Shown here in pieces: positions 26,614-35,850 of a DNA stretch of 64,000 nucleotides. Both the position numbers and the translations under genes were made by a program. The stretch covers positions 15,759 through 79,758 of the forward strand of contig JADKFD010000024.1 of NCBI GenBank assembly GCA_016717705.1. Reading direction: 5' to 3'. The notes beneath the pieces are model-generated. The model had not been told where the DNA came from. It worked only from the letters and a program-made list of their open reading frames with translations, and did no database searches. Position 1 is the stretch's first letter. Every line of letters starts with the position of its first letter. This stretch comes from Rhodanobacteraceae bacterium (GTDB lineage Bacteria; Pseudomonadota; Gammaproteobacteria; Xanthomonadales; SZUA-5).

Positions 26614-27099
26614 ATGAAACGTACTGTATTCGCCCTCAGCCTGCTTGCCGCACTCACGCTGGCAGGCTCCCCAGCCGCCCACGCTGCTGCGAGCACGCAA
26701 CCCGGCCATGGCCTGAAACTGAATAGCGCAAGGCTCAATGGCGCCAAACTCAACGGCGCGAAGTTCAACGGCCCGGGCATCGTGGTGCAAGGACGGACGA
26801 TGAATGGCCCCGGCCTCATCCTGCAGGGTCGGAACTTCAACGGCCCGGGCATCATCCTGCAAGGCCGGACTTTGAATGGTCCCGGCCTGGTCCTCCAGGG
26901 CAAAGCCTTCAATGGGCCCGTACTGCAGGGCAACCGGTTCAATGGCGCGCGCATGAATGGCAGCGGGCACACCGGCTTCGAAGCACCTCTCGATGCGCTG
27001 GTCTCCAGCGCAGACTGCAGCGCACCGCCGCCGGCCCGCGAATGGCCGCTGAGCGCGCTGAGCGCGTCCAGCGTCGACGTGCGTCTGGCCAAGCGCTGA
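26614..27099 (+). CDS. Secreted NG-repeat protein (ADYC-associated)
   Basis: 161 residues. A signal peptide (about 1-25, LLAALTLAGSPAAHAA) is followed by repeats of three kinds: LNGAKLNGAKFNG five-residue units, then about five 12-residue units of the form NGPG(I/L)(I/V)(L/V)QGR.(F/L). This periodicity fits a right-handed beta helix like pentapeptide-repeat proteins. The tail carries one cysteine (SADCSAPPP). In ADYC proteins of myxobacteria, similar NG/QG repeats stand in front of the ADYC domain in one chain. Here they are a separate gene 18 bp before the ADYC gene, so the products probably act together outside the cytoplasm. Confidence 0.7.
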   Translation: MKRTVFALSLLAALTLAGSPAAHAAASTQPGHGLKLNSARLNGAKLNGAKFNGPGIVVQGRTMNGPGLILQGRNFNGPGIILQGRTLNGPGLVLQGKAFNGPVLQGNRFNGARMNGSGHTGFEAPLDALVSSADCSAPPPAREWPLSALSASSVDVRLAKR

Positions 27100-27117
27100 G
27101 CGGGGGAGCATTCAGCC

Positions 27118-27930
27118 ATGCGACGACTCCTGTGCGTACTCGCGCTGCTGCTGTCGGCACCGGCCCTGCTGGCCAGTGAAATGCGCGTCGAAGGCACCGC
27201 CATCGTGGTGACCGACGAGTCCGGGCAGGAGCGGCGCGGCGCCGAGCTGGATGGCGCCGAACTGGATCTCGGCGCCATCGGCACGCTGCGCATCGTCAAG
27301 TCGTCGCTGGACGCCCAGGCGCGTTTTCCGGACGAGGTCTGGCTGCTGCAAGGTGAGCTGCGTGCGCCTGGAATGAGCCAGTTCGAGTCGATCTGCACGC
27401 CGGATGCGAGCGGCGACACGCGCATGGTGATCTACAGCGGCTACTTCGACGACGAGTTCCGCTATGTCGCTGCCAGCGAGCGCTTCAGCGTGAGCTGCGT
27501 CAGTGGCGTCGAAGGCAAATGCCTGCGCTGGGGCTACCTGCCCTGGCGCAAGGCACCGATCGGCGGCGCCTCGCTGGCACCGTATTACGAGAGCTGTATC
27601 CGTCTGGCGCGCGCCGATTATTGTGGCGACGACCAGCCGACCACGCGCGACGGCACCAGCATCGATATCTACGACCGCGTTGGCGTGCAACAGCCAACGC
27701 CGGATCTCGCCGATTACCACTTCGAGGCGGGCTGGGGAACGCGTGGGGCGCTCTGCGTGCACCATGCGCGGATTGCCGACAATCTTGTCCTTGGCGATCT
27801 TCCCGGCAACTGCCCGCGATTGTCGACCCAGGTGATCGGGGCGGTTTGCGACGAGCAGCGCGCGAGTGAGTTGGGGGCGCTGCTCTTCAATCGGTCGAAG
27901 ATCAGTGCTGTGGCGGTTGCGTCGCCCTGA
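27118..27930 (+). CDS. ADYC-domain exported protein
   Basis: 270 residues with a signal peptide (LLCVLALLLSAPALLAS). The mature protein begins with a short LDGAELDLG repeat remnant. It then has the ADYC-domain landmarks: ICTPDASGD, FSVSCVSGVEGKCLRWGYLPW, YYESCIRLARADYCGDD, TRDGTSIDIYDRVGVQ, FEAGWGTRGALCVHHAR. Six or more cysteines suggest disulfides in the envelope or outside the cell. ADYC domains are best known from myxobacteria and have no assigned function. The gene follows the NG-repeat protein and both lie between two Ser/Thr kinase genes on the opposite strand. Confidence 0.8.
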   Translation: MRRLLCVLALLLSAPALLASEMRVEGTAIVVTDESGQERRGAELDGAELDLGAIGTLRIVKSSLDAQARFPDEVWLLQGELRAPGMSQFESICTPDASGDTRMVIYSGYFDDEFRYVAASERFSVSCVSGVEGKCLRWGYLPWRKAPIGGASLAPYYESCIRLARADYCGDDQPTTRDGTSIDIYDRVGVQQPTPDLADYHFEAGWGTRGALCVHHARIADNLVLGDLPGNCPRLSTQVIGAVCDEQRASELGALLFNRSKISAVAVASP

Positions 27931-27960
27931 TCGTCGTCACGCGCGGGCTGGTGCTTGCCT

Positions 27961-28034
27961 ATCGCGCGCAAGCGCGCTCCTACAAATCTTGCGTAGACCT
28001 TCGGTAAATTTGTAGGAGCGCGCTCGCGCGCGAT
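27961..28034. repeat. REP pair (family B, TGTAGGAGCGCGCT)
   Basis: Two inverted copies of tgtaggagcgcgct(c/t)gcgcgcgat flank a 20-base spacer. The same arrangement occurs at 35746-35819 and 52133-52206. The unit resembles Pseudomonas-type REP sequences (TGTAGGAGCGAGCTTGCTCGCGA). Confidence 0.9.
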
Positions 28035-28076
28035 GCTTTGCTCCCAGAGCAACGCTCGCGCGAACTCAGTCAGACA

Positions 28077-30422
28077 TCACGACCCCGAAGCCGCCAACGC
28101 CCGGTCTCGCGGCGACTTCCAACCTGCCGGCGGCTCGGTCGGGAAACCGAAATGGGCGGCTTTGCGCACCATCGCTTCAATTTCGCCAAGCTCACGCTGA
28201 TCCTTGTCGTAGCGCGCTGCCGAGTACTCGGCATTTTGCGTTGACGTCAGCCCGGATAGCACCTCCACCAGATACGCCATGCGGTTCGCCTGCGCCTGGA
28301 TGGCCCGATCCTCCTCCGAGCCCGGTGCCAGGCCGGCCACGATGATGGCGCCGAAAGTCCCCGTCATCTGGTTGCCGCTGTCCATCGCCATCCGCTTGCC
28401 GACGGCGATGCAGTCTGCGCGCGCGCCGGCATCATCCGGCATCGCCGGAAAACCCGCCTGCGGATTGCACATGCGCACGATCTGCGTCAGCAGGGACATC
28501 GGGCGCGACCAGGATTCGAAGTGCCCAACCGTGACCTCCACCGCCTGATCGGGAACCAGGATGCGTGCAGGCTCCGCCACCAGTGCCGGCGGCGCCACGC
28601 CGGCTTCGACCATGGCGTCCACGTGGACATTGCGCATGCGCGCAAGCTGACGCCCGAAGTCCTTGCGCGAGACCGCTTCGTGCAGCGCCGCGTAGGCCTC
28701 CGGACCCTTGCGGCGCGCCGCCAGCACCAGCCACGCGTAACCGTCGTCCGGCTGCACCCGCACCAACTGCTCGGCGGCATCCGGCTGCGCGCATTGATCC
28801 TCCATGGGCCCCGTGCAAAAGGTCGCCGCGACATGCCGGGCGAAGGCGTCATCAGACTCGATCGCCAGGGCGCGATCAAGCAATTGCTTCACGCGCAGCG
28901 GTTGCGCCAGCTTCTGCTCGTCCTGCCACGCCAGGATCGCGGCCTTGACCAGCGCATCCGGGTCTCCCTTGGCTTCCAGCGCGGCGATCACCTGCTGGCG
29001 ATAGCCGACACCGAGCACCTCGACCACCTGGCGCATCAACTGAAGCAACTCGTCGCGCGAGCGATCGTCGGCCAGCGCCTGGGCAAAACCACCGAGCACT
29101 GCCGCCTGGCGCGTCGGATCGTCGGGCAGGCGTTGCTGCAGCCAGTCGATGATCTCGCGCGCGGCGCGCCGTTCGCGCCCCACTTGGGCGATGCGCGGAT
29201 CGTATTTCCCGGGCGGAACATTGGCGGGCGGCTGCGGCTGCGCTTGCACGCTGTGCGCATACAGACGCCCGCCGAGCGCGGCCGAGAGCTGCGCCAGTTC
29301 GCGCTGCTCGGCCTCGGCGTGGCGCGCAGCCTCGGAGTGCTGCCACAGACTCAGCGTCGCCACGGTGCCGAGTGAGATGGCGGCAAAAGCCGTGGCTGTT
29401 GCCAGCGCCAGCTTCGGCTCGCGGCGCAGCCAGCGACCCGCACGTTCGAACCAGCCTGGACTGCGCACGCTGACCGGCAGACCGGCCTCGACCTTGCGCA
29501 GATCCTCGCTCAGTTCGCGCACGCTGCGGTAGCGATCGGCCTGATCCAGCGCCAGACATTTGCTGCAGATGGCGGCCAGGTCGCGATCCACCGTCGGTGC
29601 CAGTTCGCGCAAGTTGCGAATCTGCCCGGCGAGAGCGCGCCGGATCAGATCGGCCGCAACGCCCTGACCGTGCGGCGATACACCGCTGAGGCAGCGATAG
29701 AGCAAGGCACCGAGGGCATAGATGTCGGTGGCCACGGTCAGCCGGTATTGCTTGATCAGGATTTGCTCGGGGGCCATGAATGCCGGCGTTCCGGAGACTT
29801 CCTGCGCATCGACACCACCATTGGCGTCCATGTGGCGCGCCAGGCCGAAATCCGCCACCAGCGGTTCGCCGCGGGCGTCGATCAGAATGTTGGCGGGCTT
29901 CAGGTCCAGGTGCAAAAGGCCCAACCGGTGTGCGTAGTCAACCGCCTCGCAGACCTTGAGCATCAGCGACAGCAGTTCCTTGCCGACAACTGGCGCACGC
30001 CACAGGCGCGCCTCCAGCGACTCGCCTTCGATCAGCGGCATCGAGTAGTAATGAATCTCGCCGATCGAGCCGACCTCGAACACCGGCACGATGTTGGGAT
30101 GCACCAGCCGCGCCGCGGCGCGTGCCTCACCGAGAAAGCGCGTGACCTGCAGGGTGTCGGCCATGCCGCTGGCGATGAACTTCAGCGCCACCGTGCGATC
30201 GAGGCTGCGCTGACGCGCGCGGTAGACCACGCCCATGCCACCGCGGCCGAGTTCTGCGAGCAGCTCAAAATCGCCGAACTGGCGCTGGGCGGGGTCGTTG
30301 AAGTCGAGGGTGGGCCACACCCAGTTTTGGCCGTCGACGCTGCTGGCCATCGCCACGCGCGCCAGCGAGTACAGGTGCGAGGATTCCAGTTCCGGGTTTT
30401 TTGCAACGGTTTCGGGGGACAA
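28077..30422 (-). CDS. Ser/Thr protein kinase, non-RD, with membrane anchor and TPR-like C terminus
   Basis: 781 residues from a TTG start at 30422. The kinase domain (about 45-320) has LGRGGMGVVYRARQ, the ATP lysine in VALKFI, DFG and APEQ. Its catalytic loop reads HLDLKPAN: the usual arginine before the aspartate is leucine, so activation-loop phosphorylation control is probably different. A transmembrane helix lies near residues 340-362 (ATATAFAAISLGTVATL). The extracytoplasmic part (about 400 residues) is helical with ORF-wide Ala/Leu repeats like TPRs. It is convergent with the ADYC gene, separated only by a REP pair. Role unknown; the layout suits a receptor kinase. Confidence 0.87.
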   Translation of the reverse strand: MSPETVAKNPELESSHLYSLARVAMASSVDGQNWVWPTLDFNDPAQRQFGDFELLAELGRGGMGVVYRARQRSLDRTVALKFIASGMADTLQVTRFLGEARAAARLVHPNIVPVFEVGSIGEIHYYSMPLIEGESLEARLWRAPVVGKELLSLMLKVCEAVDYAHRLGLLHLDLKPANILIDARGEPLVADFGLARHMDANGGVDAQEVSGTPAFMAPEQILIKQYRLTVATDIYALGALLYRCLSGVSPHGQGVAADLIRRALAGQIRNLRELAPTVDRDLAAICSKCLALDQADRYRSVRELSEDLRKVEAGLPVSVRSPGWFERAGRWLRREPKLALATATAFAAISLGTVATLSLWQHSEAARHAEAEQRELAQLSAALGGRLYAHSVQAQPQPPANVPPGKYDPRIAQVGRERRAAREIIDWLQQRLPDDPTRQAAVLGGFAQALADDRSRDELLQLMRQVVEVLGVGYRQQVIAALEAKGDPDALVKAAILAWQDEQKLAQPLRVKQLLDRALAIESDDAFARHVAATFCTGPMEDQCAQPDAAEQLVRVQPDDGYAWLVLAARRKGPEAYAALHEAVSRKDFGRQLARMRNVHVDAMVEAGVAPPALVAEPARILVPDQAVEVTVGHFESWSRPMSLLTQIVRMCNPQAGFPAMPDDAGARADCIAVGKRMAMDSGNQMTGTFGAIIVAGLAPGSEEDRAIQAQANRMAYLVEVLSGLTSTQNAEYSAARYDKDQRELGEIEAMVRKAAHFGFPTEPPAGWKSPRDRALAASGS

Positions 30423-30536
30423 GGCAGTTCTCTGCAGTGGGTGTCATCCACCCCAATACGGCCAGGGTACGAATGATGACAGTCTTGCCGCAGAGAATTC
30501 TGGCGCGGGACCCGGTGTTTGCGACGCGGGCTCTGG

Positions 30537-30796
30537 TATGCCGATGTATCGCGCAGCGATTCACCGGCGGGAGCTTGCGGCAAGCACCCGGTGAACTCGA
30601 TGGAGCCGCGTACACCGGGCTAACTGCAGGCGCGAGCTTCAAGCCTTGGGTCGCGAAGCGATTCACCGTCAAGGCCTCCCACAACCTGTGCGCATGAAGC
30701 GGTCACCGGCGGCAACAGGCCTAGCCGTTGTACCGCGTATCGTTCAGCAGCAGAGCTGCCGCAAGCGGTGAACGCGATGGAGCTGCGTACACCGAG
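30537..30796. repeat. Palindromic repeat cluster (family C, GGTGAAC...GTACACCGGGCTA)
   Basis: Copies of tatcgcgcagcgattcaccgg, gcttgcggcaagcacccggtgaac and gatggagccgcgtacaccggg occur here in several degrees of decay. Good copies lie at 43137-43222 and 53061-53149. The units are internally complementary and lie between genes only. About 110 bp upstream of this cluster (30423-30536) hold the kinase promoter and nothing else recognised. Confidence 0.75.
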
Positions 30797-33118
30797 CTAC
30801 TTGGCGATCAACACCAACATCGATCGCCCTTGCACGCCATACACGGTCCACTCGCCGCCGATCAGCGCCTCGGAGCCCGGCACGACGACCGTATTGGCGC
30901 CCTCGTTCCAGGTGGCGGTGTCGGTCACGCGGTACCACTGCTTGCCGGTGCCCGGCCACGGCAGGGTGAAGTTCACGTTGCCGCTCCAGCCGTTATAGGC
31001 GACATAGATGGCGCTGGCGCTATCGCCGAACTCGCTACCGTCGATGCGCCAGGCGATGGCGTGGTTGCTGGCGTTGGTGAAGTACGCGGTGTCGGCGACG
31101 CCGCCATCCGGCTTGAACCAGCGCAGCTGCTCCATCACGTTGCCATTGGTATCGCTGCCCGAATAGAAGTTGGTCGGGCGCAAGCTCGGGTGCGCCTTGC
31201 GGAAGGCGATCAGCCGGCTGGTGTAGGTCTTGTGGTTGGTCTCGTCGGCGTCGAAGGTCCAATCCAGCCAGTTGGCGGCCGAATCCAGGTTGTAGACGTT
31301 GTTGTTGCCGAACTGGGTGCGCAGCGTTTCGTCGCCGCCGGTGATCATCGGCACGCCGCCGCTGAGCATCATGAAGGCCAGGCCGGTGCGCGCCGCCTTG
31401 CGCTGGTCGGCGGCAATGCCCGCCTGGTCCCAGCTGTGGTTGGCGTCGTCGCCGCCATCGGAAGGACCGAAGGGCCACGGCTGGAGATTCTGCTTGCTGT
31501 TGTAGGCATACAGATCGCGCAGCGTGAAGCCGTCGTGGGCGACCATGAAGTTCACGGAATGCCAGGGCTTGCGACCGTCATCGCCATAGAGGTCCGATGA
31601 GCCGGCGAAACGGCTGGCCAACTCGGACAGCAGCACGGTCTCGACGCCAAGCTGGTTCTGCTTCTTGCGCAGAGCGTCACGGTACTTGCCGTTCCATTCG
31701 GCCCAGCCGCTCGGGAAGCCGCCGACCTGGTAGCTGTTGCCGCCGATCGCCCAAGGCTCGGCGATGTGGTCGACACCGCTGCCGCCGCCCGCCGCACGCG
31801 GCGGCAGTTCGTTGACGATACGGTTGAGCGCGTTGCCGGCGTCCATCTTGTCGAAATTGAAACAGCCGTGCTGGCAGGTGTTGCCGAGCACCGAGGCCAG
31901 GTCGTAGCGGAAGCCATCGACGCCGAGACTGTCGCGCCAATAGGCCAACGAGTCGATGATCAGGTTCTGCGCAATCACATTGCGCGTGTTGTAGTTGCCG
32001 CCGACACCGGTGTTGTCCCAGGAATACTTGAGATCGCTGGTCAGCGAGTAGTAGGTCGGGTTGTCCAGGCCGCGCCAGCTCATCACGTTGTAGACGGTCA
32101 GGCCGTCGGTGCCACCCCAGGAACCGCCCTCGCCGGTGTGGTTGTAGACCACATCGATGTAGACCTTGATGCCGGCGTCGTGGAAAGCCTTGACCATCGC
32201 TTTCCACTCACGCGTCGGGCCGCCCGCAGTCTTGTCGGAGGAATAACGGCGATCCGGCGCGAAGTAATTCAGGGTCATGTAGCCCCAGTAGTTGTCGCCG
32301 GCAGCCGAATTGGGATCGACATCGTTGGTGTCGTTCTGCGTTTCCTGCACCGGCAGGAACTCGACCGCGGTGACACCGAGGCTGGCCAGATAGGCGGCCT
32401 TCAGTGCCGCGCCGGCGTAGGTGCCGCGTTGCGCCACCGGGACGGAGGAGTCGTTCTTGGTCAGGCCACGCACGTGGACTTCGTAGACCACGTCGTCTTT
32501 CAGCGCGCGGGTCGGCTTGGTGCCGATCGGCGTGGTGCTCGGCGCCAGCACGATGCCCTTGGGCGCGCACGGGCCGCTGTCCTTGGTCCGATGTGTCGCG
32601 CCACTGGCGTAGATGGTGCCGTCGGCGCAGGTCGCCGTGTTCGGGTCCTGGCTGATCTCGACCGCATACGGATCGAGCAACAGTTTGTTCGGATTGAAGC
32701 GATTGCCGCTGGCGTCGATGTCGCTGATGAAGCCGGTGCTGCTGCCCTTGACCCAGGTGCTCACATAGGGCCAGTTCGGGCCCCAGGCGCGATAGCCGTA
32801 GTACACGGTGCCGGTCAGACCGTAAGTGGTCTTCAGCGTGGAAACGACTGCGGTCTTCGACCACACCTGCGTGGCCGCGTCCTTGGTCATCACATATTTG
32901 ACGACGGGTTGCGCGCCGACCGCAGTCTTGTAGATCCACACCTCGATGCGCGTGGCGCGCGAGGAATAGACGCGGAAATTGATGTTCGCCTGGGTGGCGT
33001 CGTACTTCGCGCCGAGGTTGTGCGTGTTGATCGCCGCGGGCGCAAGGCTGGCCCAGCACAGGCTCAGGAACAACAGGCACGCGGCGACGGCGCCGCGCTG
33101 GCGCAATGACATGAACAT
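30797..33118 (-). CDS. Secreted isoamylase (glycogen/amylopectin debranching enzyme, GH13)
   Basis: 773 residues from ATG 33118, which follows a strong GGGGAGGA ribosome site. A signal peptide (LLFLSLCWASLAPAA) ends before AINTHNLGAKYDA. The N-terminal CBM48-like domain (VYYGYRAWGPNWPY) and the GH13 barrel follow: DVVYNHT, DGFRYDLAS (nucleophile Asp), HIAEPWAIGGN-type acid region, and VAHDGFTLRDL. The sequence closely resembles the classical Pseudomonas isoamylase, with LGVTAVEFLPVQETQND and LLLDPYA. It hydrolyses alpha-1,6 branches outside the cell or in the periplasm. It stands alone; a LacI-type operator candidate lies 130 bp upstream. Confidence 0.95.
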   Translation of the reverse strand: MFMSLRQRGAVAACLLFLSLCWASLAPAAINTHNLGAKYDATQANINFRVYSSRATRIEVWIYKTAVGAQPVVKYVMTKDAATQVWSKTAVVSTLKTTYGLTGTVYYGYRAWGPNWPYVSTWVKGSSTGFISDIDASGNRFNPNKLLLDPYAVEISQDPNTATCADGTIYASGATHRTKDSGPCAPKGIVLAPSTTPIGTKPTRALKDDVVYEVHVRGLTKNDSSVPVAQRGTYAGAALKAAYLASLGVTAVEFLPVQETQNDTNDVDPNSAAGDNYWGYMTLNYFAPDRRYSSDKTAGGPTREWKAMVKAFHDAGIKVYIDVVYNHTGEGGSWGGTDGLTVYNVMSWRGLDNPTYYSLTSDLKYSWDNTGVGGNYNTRNVIAQNLIIDSLAYWRDSLGVDGFRYDLASVLGNTCQHGCFNFDKMDAGNALNRIVNELPPRAAGGGSGVDHIAEPWAIGGNSYQVGGFPSGWAEWNGKYRDALRKKQNQLGVETVLLSELASRFAGSSDLYGDDGRKPWHSVNFMVAHDGFTLRDLYAYNSKQNLQPWPFGPSDGGDDANHSWDQAGIAADQRKAARTGLAFMMLSGGVPMITGGDETLRTQFGNNNVYNLDSAANWLDWTFDADETNHKTYTSRLIAFRKAHPSLRPTNFYSGSDTNGNVMEQLRWFKPDGGVADTAYFTNASNHAIAWRIDGSEFGDSASAIYVAYNGWSGNVNFTLPWPGTGKQWYRVTDTATWNEGANTVVVPGSEALIGGEWTVYGVQGRSMLVLIAK

Positions 33119-33558
33119 GCAATCCTCCCCAGGAATGTGGTGCGCCGCGATCCACTCGCGCCCTGCCCCCAAGGCAGTGCGACCGATCGTCTGCGCGGTG
33201 CGAATTACACCTGCTAAACCGGCCGTTGGCTGAACCGCGAGCGAAATTGCAAACGTATACATCGCGCTTTGACCTGAGATTGCCGACCAACGGTAGCGGC
33301 GCGTGCCCATTGCACCGATGGCGGCGAGGGTGTGTGGCAAGTCCCGCCGGGCGTCGCGCGTAACGGCATTGGGGCGCAGACGACCATCGAGGACGCGCGT
33401 ACCCGGCCTACCACGGCTTGGGCAGCGCGGCCACGGCGCGCGGGTTGCCCGGACGTGCGGCAAGCGTGTTCGCGCCGACGGCCGCGGCGGATCCGCCGAA
33501 CCCAACCGCGCCCTCCCCCGCTACAATGACGCCGTCATCCAGACCCCGAACCGCGCCA
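33119..33558. other. Intergenic region upstream of isoamylase and Mpo1-like gene
   Basis: 440 bp between divergent genes. Apart from the operator candidate at 33248-33261 I see no gene, repeat family or terminator. The stretch 33300-33530 is GC-rich without a credible start and frame. Confidence 0.5.
33248..33261. promoter_or_regulatory. Candidate LacI-family operator for the isoamylase gene
   Basis: TGCAAACGTATACA has the CG-centred layout of LacI-family sites; its left half TGCAAACG matches the common TGCAAACGTTTGCA form, the right half is weaker. It is 130 bp upstream of the isoamylase start. Maltose/starch regulators of this group use such sites. The assignment is tentative. Confidence 0.3.
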
Positions 33559-34077
33559 ATGAAATCGCTGGTCGAGCAACTCTCCCAATACGCGGCCTAT
33601 CACCGCGATGCGCGCAATATCGCCACGCATTTCGTCGGCATTCCGATGATCGTGGTTGCCGTCACCGTGCTGCTGGCGCGGCCGCTGGTCCTGATCGCCG
33701 GATTCGGTGTTTCTCCAGCCAGTCTGGCCGTTCTGGTTGCTGCGGGCTACTACCTGATGTTGGACTTGCGTTACGGCGTGGCGATGACGCTGCTGCTCAC
33801 CCTCTCGCTGTGGATCGCGATGCAGCTGGCGGTGCAACCGATGGCAATCTGGCTCGGTTCGGGCATCGGCCTGTTCGTTGTCGGCTGGGCGCTGCAGTTC
33901 ATCGGCCACTACTACGAGGGCCGCAAGCCAGCCTTCGCCGACGATCTGATGGGGCTGGCGATCGGTCCGCTGTTCGTCCTGGCCGAGGCCGGGTTCAACC
34001 TCGGCCTGCGCGACGAGGTCCGCGGCGCGATCGAAGCGCGAGTGGGGCCGGTGCGACGGGCCTCGGTCGCCGCGTAG
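33559..34077 (+). CDS. Mpo1-like (DUF962) membrane protein
   Basis: 172 residues. The DUF962 start YAAYHRDARNIATHFVGIPMIVVAV and the later IGHYYEGRKPAFADDLMGLAIGPLFVLAEA are diagnostic; the histidines in YHRD, THF and GHYYE correspond to the metal ligands of yeast Mpo1, a 2-hydroxy fatty acid dioxygenase. Four hydrophobic helices are predicted. The bacterial substrate is not known. ATG 33559 begins the domain directly. Confidence 0.87.
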   Translation: MKSLVEQLSQYAAYHRDARNIATHFVGIPMIVVAVTVLLARPLVLIAGFGVSPASLAVLVAAGYYLMLDLRYGVAMTLLLTLSLWIAMQLAVQPMAIWLGSGIGLFVVGWALQFIGHYYEGRKPAFADDLMGLAIGPLFVLAEAGFNLGLRDEVRGAIEARVGPVRRASVAA

Positions 34078-34105
34078 TGCCGGTCGCCGCGCACACGGCT
34101 TGAGA

Positions 34106-34144
34106 GTAGGTCACGTTGGCCGCGCAGCGGACTACGTGACCTAC
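34106..34144. repeat. GTCACGT hairpin (family A, single copy)
   Basis: gtaggtcacgttgg and the complementary actacgtgacctac form a hairpin with a short GC spacer, matching the cluster at 9229-9350. Confidence 0.8.
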
Positions 34145-34169
34145 CACTTTCACAACTGGAATCCATCGT

Positions 34170-35738
34170 TTGAACGCCCCTGACCCGATCGCCAGCTCCC
34201 GCGCGCGCCGCCAGTTTCAGCGTGCCGAGGCCTATCTCGCGAGCGGCGACGCTGCCGCCGCGGCATTGGCTCTTGAAGCGACGCTGAAAGAACAGCCCGG
34301 CCACGTTCCTGCGCTGCTCAAGCTCTCCGCCCTGCACTTGATGGCTGGTCGCTACACCCCGGCTCTCGAGTTGACCCTGCGCGCCGCGCGACAAACGATC
34401 GAATCGCCCGGCATCGCGTTGCAGCTGATCGGCCAGTTGGTCGCTCTGGGTCAGTCGCCGATGGTGCTCGACATCTGCAGCCAGTTGCCGCCGGCCATGT
34501 GGGATTCGGCCAATTCGCTGGCCAGCGTGGCGCAGCAACTGAGTCGCATCGGCGCCAATCGGCAGGCGCGCGCCTATTCGCTGGCGGCGATCAAGAAAGA
34601 CCCGAAGCATCCGCCGAGCCTGTACATGGCGGCCAACATCGAGGTCTTCTTCGGCGAGATCGATTTCGCCGCGGAGTTGCTGGAACGCGCGCTGGCGTTG
34701 TATCCGGATCTGGTCGACGCGCATTGGCTGCTGTCGCGCCTGCGCCGGCCGAATCCGGCGCCGCGCATCGCGCGCATCGAAAAAGCGTTGACGCGCGTGG
34801 CGCCGGGCGAGGACGAAGCCTTCCTCGCCTATGCCCTGCATAACGAATTGCACGACACGCGCGACTATCCGCGCGCCTGGGCGGCGCTGGAACGCGCCTG
34901 TCGCGCCAAGCGCTCGCGCCTGAACTACGACGACGCCAGGGACGCGGAGTTGTTTGCGCGACTGCACGAATGGACTGCCGCGGAAATCGCGGCTGCCGTG
35001 GGCACTGAAGAGCGCTCGCTGACGCCGATCTTCGTCGTCGGCATGCACCGCAGCGGCACCACCCTGGTCGAACGCATCCTCGGCGGCCATTCGCAGATCT
35101 CCGCGGCCGGCGAAACCTACGAACTGCCGACGCAACTGCGCTCCGCCAGCGGGCTTTACCGGCAGTCGGTGATCGATATCGAGTTCGTCGCCGCGCGCGC
35201 CCGGCTCGACTATCGCAAGATCGGCAGCAACTACCTGGCAGGCATGCGCTGGCGCAGCCGCCAGCGGCCTTTCGTCACCGACAAGCTGCCGTCGAACTTC
35301 CTCAACATCGGATTCATCGCGCAAGCGCTGCCGCACGCGCGCATCGTGCACGTCTGTCGCGATCCGATCGACATCGGCTTGTCCAATCTGCGCACGCTGT
35401 TCACCACGGCTTGCCCGTATTCCTACGACCAGCGCGAGTTCGTCGAGTACTACCGCCGGCATGAGCGATTGATGGCGCACTGGCGCGCATTGCTGCCCGA
35501 TCGCATCCTCGACGTGCAGTATCAGGACGTCGTTGCCGATCCATTGGGACAGGCCCGGCGCATGGCGGAGTTCTGCGGCCTGCCCTTCGAAGCGACGATG
35601 ATCGAGATCGAACGCAGCAACGATCCGGTGGCCACCGCCAGCAGCGTGCTGCTGCGCGACGGCATCCGCAGCGACCGCTCGCGCCTGTGGAGCGTCTACG
35701 CCGAGCAGATGCGGCCGCTGGTCGAGGCGTTTTCGTAG
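34170..35738 (+). CDS. TPR-domain sulfotransferase
   Basis: 522 residues from TTG 34170. Residues 15-250 are helical TPR repeats (AEAYLASGDAAAAALALEATL, and further units). The C-terminal half is a sulfotransferase: the PAPS 5'-phosphosulfate loop VVGMHRSGTTLVERIL at about residue 290, TDKLPSNFLNIGFIAQALPHARIVHVCRDPIDIGLSN with the 3'-phosphate site, and a late RMAEFCGLPFE helix. The family in proteobacteria modifies unknown acceptors, perhaps surface polysaccharides or lipids. The gene is alone between repeat elements. Whether it truly starts at TTG or a little downstream is unclear. Confidence 0.88.
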   Translation: MNAPDPIASSRARRQFQRAEAYLASGDAAAAALALEATLKEQPGHVPALLKLSALHLMAGRYTPALELTLRAARQTIESPGIALQLIGQLVALGQSPMVLDICSQLPPAMWDSANSLASVAQQLSRIGANRQARAYSLAAIKKDPKHPPSLYMAANIEVFFGEIDFAAELLERALALYPDLVDAHWLLSRLRRPNPAPRIARIEKALTRVAPGEDEAFLAYALHNELHDTRDYPRAWAALERACRAKRSRLNYDDARDAELFARLHEWTAAEIAAAVGTEERSLTPIFVVGMHRSGTTLVERILGGHSQISAAGETYELPTQLRSASGLYRQSVIDIEFVAARARLDYRKIGSNYLAGMRWRSRQRPFVTDKLPSNFLNIGFIAQALPHARIVHVCRDPIDIGLSNLRTLFTTACPYSYDQREFVEYYRRHERLMAHWRALLPDRILDVQYQDVVADPLGQARRMAEFCGLPFEATMIEIERSNDPVATASSVLLRDGIRSDRSRLWSVYAEQMRPLVEAFS

Positions 35739-35745
35739 GACAAGC

Positions 35746-35819
35746 ATCGCGCGCAAGCGCGCTCCTACAATTCCTGCGTGAATTCTCGGCAAATTTGTAG
35801 GAGCGCGCTCGCGCGCGAT
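35746..35819. repeat. REP pair (family B)
   Basis: Second copy of the inverted tgtaggagcgcgct pair, same spacing class as at 27961. It separates the sulfotransferase from the convergent membrane-protein gene and may serve as a bidirectional transcript end. Confidence 0.9.
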
Positions 35820-35850
35820 GCTCTTGAACGCGGGCAAGGCCCGCTCCAAT

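Noticed and set aside
34912..35849. Long minus-strand frame over the sulfotransferase
   Set aside because: The plus-strand gene carries PAPS-site motifs; the opposite frame is composition only.
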